Assembly: GCA_010912705.1 (NCBI GenBank)
Contig: POWB01000014.1
Span: forward strand, 55,802-119,801
Reading direction: 5' to 3'
Source of the DNA: Halochromatium sp.
Lineage (GTDB): Bacteria; Pseudomonadota; Gammaproteobacteria; Chromatiales; Chromatiaceae
Length of the DNA stretch: 64,000 nt
The position numbers were made by a program, and so were the translations under genes. This document shows, one piece after another, positions 62,643 to 64,000 of this stretch; within the stretch, counting starts at the first letter, position 1, and the number at the start of each line of letters is the position of its first letter. Below the pieces are notes generated by a model that was given only the letters and a program-made list of their open reading frames with translations, was not told the origin of the DNA and searched no databases.

Positions 62643-63895
62643 CGCTGAGGTGAGGTCGCGGCCGGAGGGACGACAACGGCTTCTTCCTGCACGTAGCGAT
62701 CGAACAGGTCGATGACGCGAGCCGCTTCTGCCGCGTCGCCGGTGACCTCGATGTCTCCACTGGCGATCAAATCAGCCGGTGTCGCCTGGCTCAGATAGAT
62801 CTTCGCCCAGGTCTCGCCCGACATGGCCAGGGTCATGTCGGGCTCGCGGTAGTGCTCGTCCGGTGCAGTCACAAATTCCGCCACGGCGCGGCGAACGTGC
62901 AGCCCGGCACTGCTGCCGTCGGCAAAGTCGAAGCGCAGCACCTTGTCGGTCTCGCCGCTCTTTTCCGGATCGATGCGGACGCGGAAGTAGTCGAGATAGG
63001 TGGCCGGTGCAGCGGCGATGACTTCAGGTGCCGGCGGGATCACCCGAGGGATTGTCACCTTGCCTTCTAGCGCCAGGGCCTGGGACATCAGGTGTGCGCG
63101 ATCGTTGGCACCGGTGGAGACATAGGCCATCTGGCGCAGCGCGTCGGCCTTGGCCTGCCGGACCTCGGGGTCCTCGGGATCGAGGCGATAGAGGTAGTTC
63201 ACCAGTTGCGCGGCCCAGGCGTATTCCTTCTTCTCCATCGCCTCGGCAGCGGCGGCGAGCACGGCATCGCGCCCGCCCATCAGCGGTACGATCCGATCCG
63301 CCTCGTCCCAGGGGGCGACCGGCTTCAGGTTGGCGGCATCGTTGTCGTACCAGCCGACGCACTGATAGTGGATCGCCGGCGCGTAGCTGGAGATCTCGCC
63401 ATAGTTCTGAAGGTTGTTCGGGGTCTCGTTCAGATAGGCCGGGAAGGTGACGAGGTGGCGCAGTTCGTTGGGGCCTTTTCCGCCGAGAATGCCGCGCAGG
63501 CTTTGGTCCAGCACGTAGCTCGCGCCGTCGAGATATCCCTCCAGCGTTATCTGGATCAGCTCCTTGCCGACGATCGGGCGGGCGGCGGCAGAGATCAGCA
63601 CCTCGGGCTGCAGGTCGCGGTTGTGCTTGAGGCCCTCGATCCATTCGCGCGGGTCGCGGAACACGTCCCCTCTCACTGAATAGAGCTGCGGCGGGCTCGA
63701 CCACAGCATGGTGGTCAGCAGGATCTCGCGCTCCGGCAGCCAGACGGTGGTATGCACCTTGTCGTCCGAGCCATAGCGGGTGAAGAACTGCATCTTGACG
63801 CCGAGCACCTCCATCTCCTGGCCATCCTCGACCGGCGTGTTCACCGGGATGAAGGCGCCTTCGTCGACCTCGAGATTGGTCGTGTAGTTCCGGCA
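62639..63895 (-). pseudogene. Alkylsulfatase (SdsA1/BDS1-type) lacking its catalytic N terminus
   Basis: About 415 residues of a protein normally near 650. Present: the end of the metallo-beta-lactamase part (VKMQFFTRYG, TVWLPEREILL, VRGDVFRDPREWIEGL), the dimerisation domain (YAWAAQLVNYLYRLDP) and an SCP2-like C terminus (VRIDPEKSGETDKVLRFDF). The zinc-binding HxHxDH region is missing. Homology ends abruptly near 63895, where the sequence changes to what looks like an insertion-sequence end. The remaining frame has GTG 63844 but cannot make an active sulfatase. Confidence 0.75.
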
Positions 63896-64000
63896 AGCGT
63901 GCGTGATCCCTTGACAGGGTAGTGACTAGGATGTCGCCGGTGCAAAGCCATCACCGGAGGCCCTCATGAACACCGCAACCGTCCCGCCATCGCCATCGCC
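63896..64000 (+). mobile_element. Possible insertion-sequence end with start of a transposase gene
   Basis: The alkylsulfatase reading stops here. On the plus strand CGGAGG lies just before an ATG at 63966 (MNTATVPPSPSP), which runs off the window. A new, well-spaced start immediately after a broken gene suggests an insertion sequence. The family cannot be named from 35 coding bases. Confidence 0.35.

Overview
The window is 64 kb of GC-rich chromosome from a Gram-negative bacterium, most likely a gammaproteobacterium. The evidence is the order lptD-surA-pdxA, class Ia nrdA/nrdB, HtpX, a diheme cytrochrome c4-like protein, porins and outer-membrane barrel proteins. Chromatiales (purple sulfur bacteria and relatives) is my guess from the general look of the proteins; no photosynthesis gene is present to prove it. 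No rRNA, CRISPR array or complete prophage was seen.

Layout. 1-3.8 kb: a tandem-domain glycosyltransferase cut by the window edge, htpX, then tRNA-Ala and tRNA-Glu with promoter and terminator. 4-13.8 kb: a patatin phospholipase gene and a ClC chloride channel gene that were probably once overlapping convergent neighbours. They are now separated by a 7-kb segment carrying two large hybrid histidine kinases and bounded by a 45-bp perfect direct repeat. 13.9-22 kb: a ribonucleotide reductase region in which nrdA (with a LAGLIDADG intein) and nrdB are separated by hicA-hicB, a DUF3298 lipoprotein and psiE. The nrdA promoter carries two NrdR boxes and two perfect DnaA boxes. 22-28.2 kb: cytochrome c, an MBL-fold/GGDEF sensor and an RND pump. 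28.4-36.9 kb: envelope and housekeeping genes (Gfo/Idh/MocA, pdxA, surA, lptD, amgK-like, purD), several overlapping at their 3' ends. 37-40.2 kb: a ten-copy heptamer repeat, manC/algA, ychF and tRNA-Met. 40.2-47 kb: accessory and decaying genes (UPF0175, a frameshifted gene, Uma2), polyamine-type potF/potG without permeases, and a recD2 pseudogene. 47-56.8 kb: a GGDEF-EAL protein, a DAACS symporter with a periplasmic binding protein, a porin, a truncated Cache sensor and a PlpD-like type Vd patatin autotransporter. 56.9-64 kb: a peptide-modification (RiPP) cassette, small outer-membrane proteins, and remnants of two sulfatase genes ending at what looks like an insertion sequence.

The most interesting system is at 56.9-59.5 kb. 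A 104-residue precursor has a twin-arginine (Tat) signal and a Gly-rich core with four Trp-x-Asn motifs. It is followed by a SAM-like/SPASM protein lacking the CxxxCxxC motif and by a radical SAM/SPASM maturase. WxN matches the three-residue motif crosslinked by cyclophane-forming radical SAM enzymes, so the cassette is predicted to make a Tat-exported, multiply crosslinked triceptide. Other leads are the 7-kb kinase segment with its duplicated gene end, the NrdA intein whose +1 residue is Gly, the orphan SPASM partner, and the recD2 deletion.
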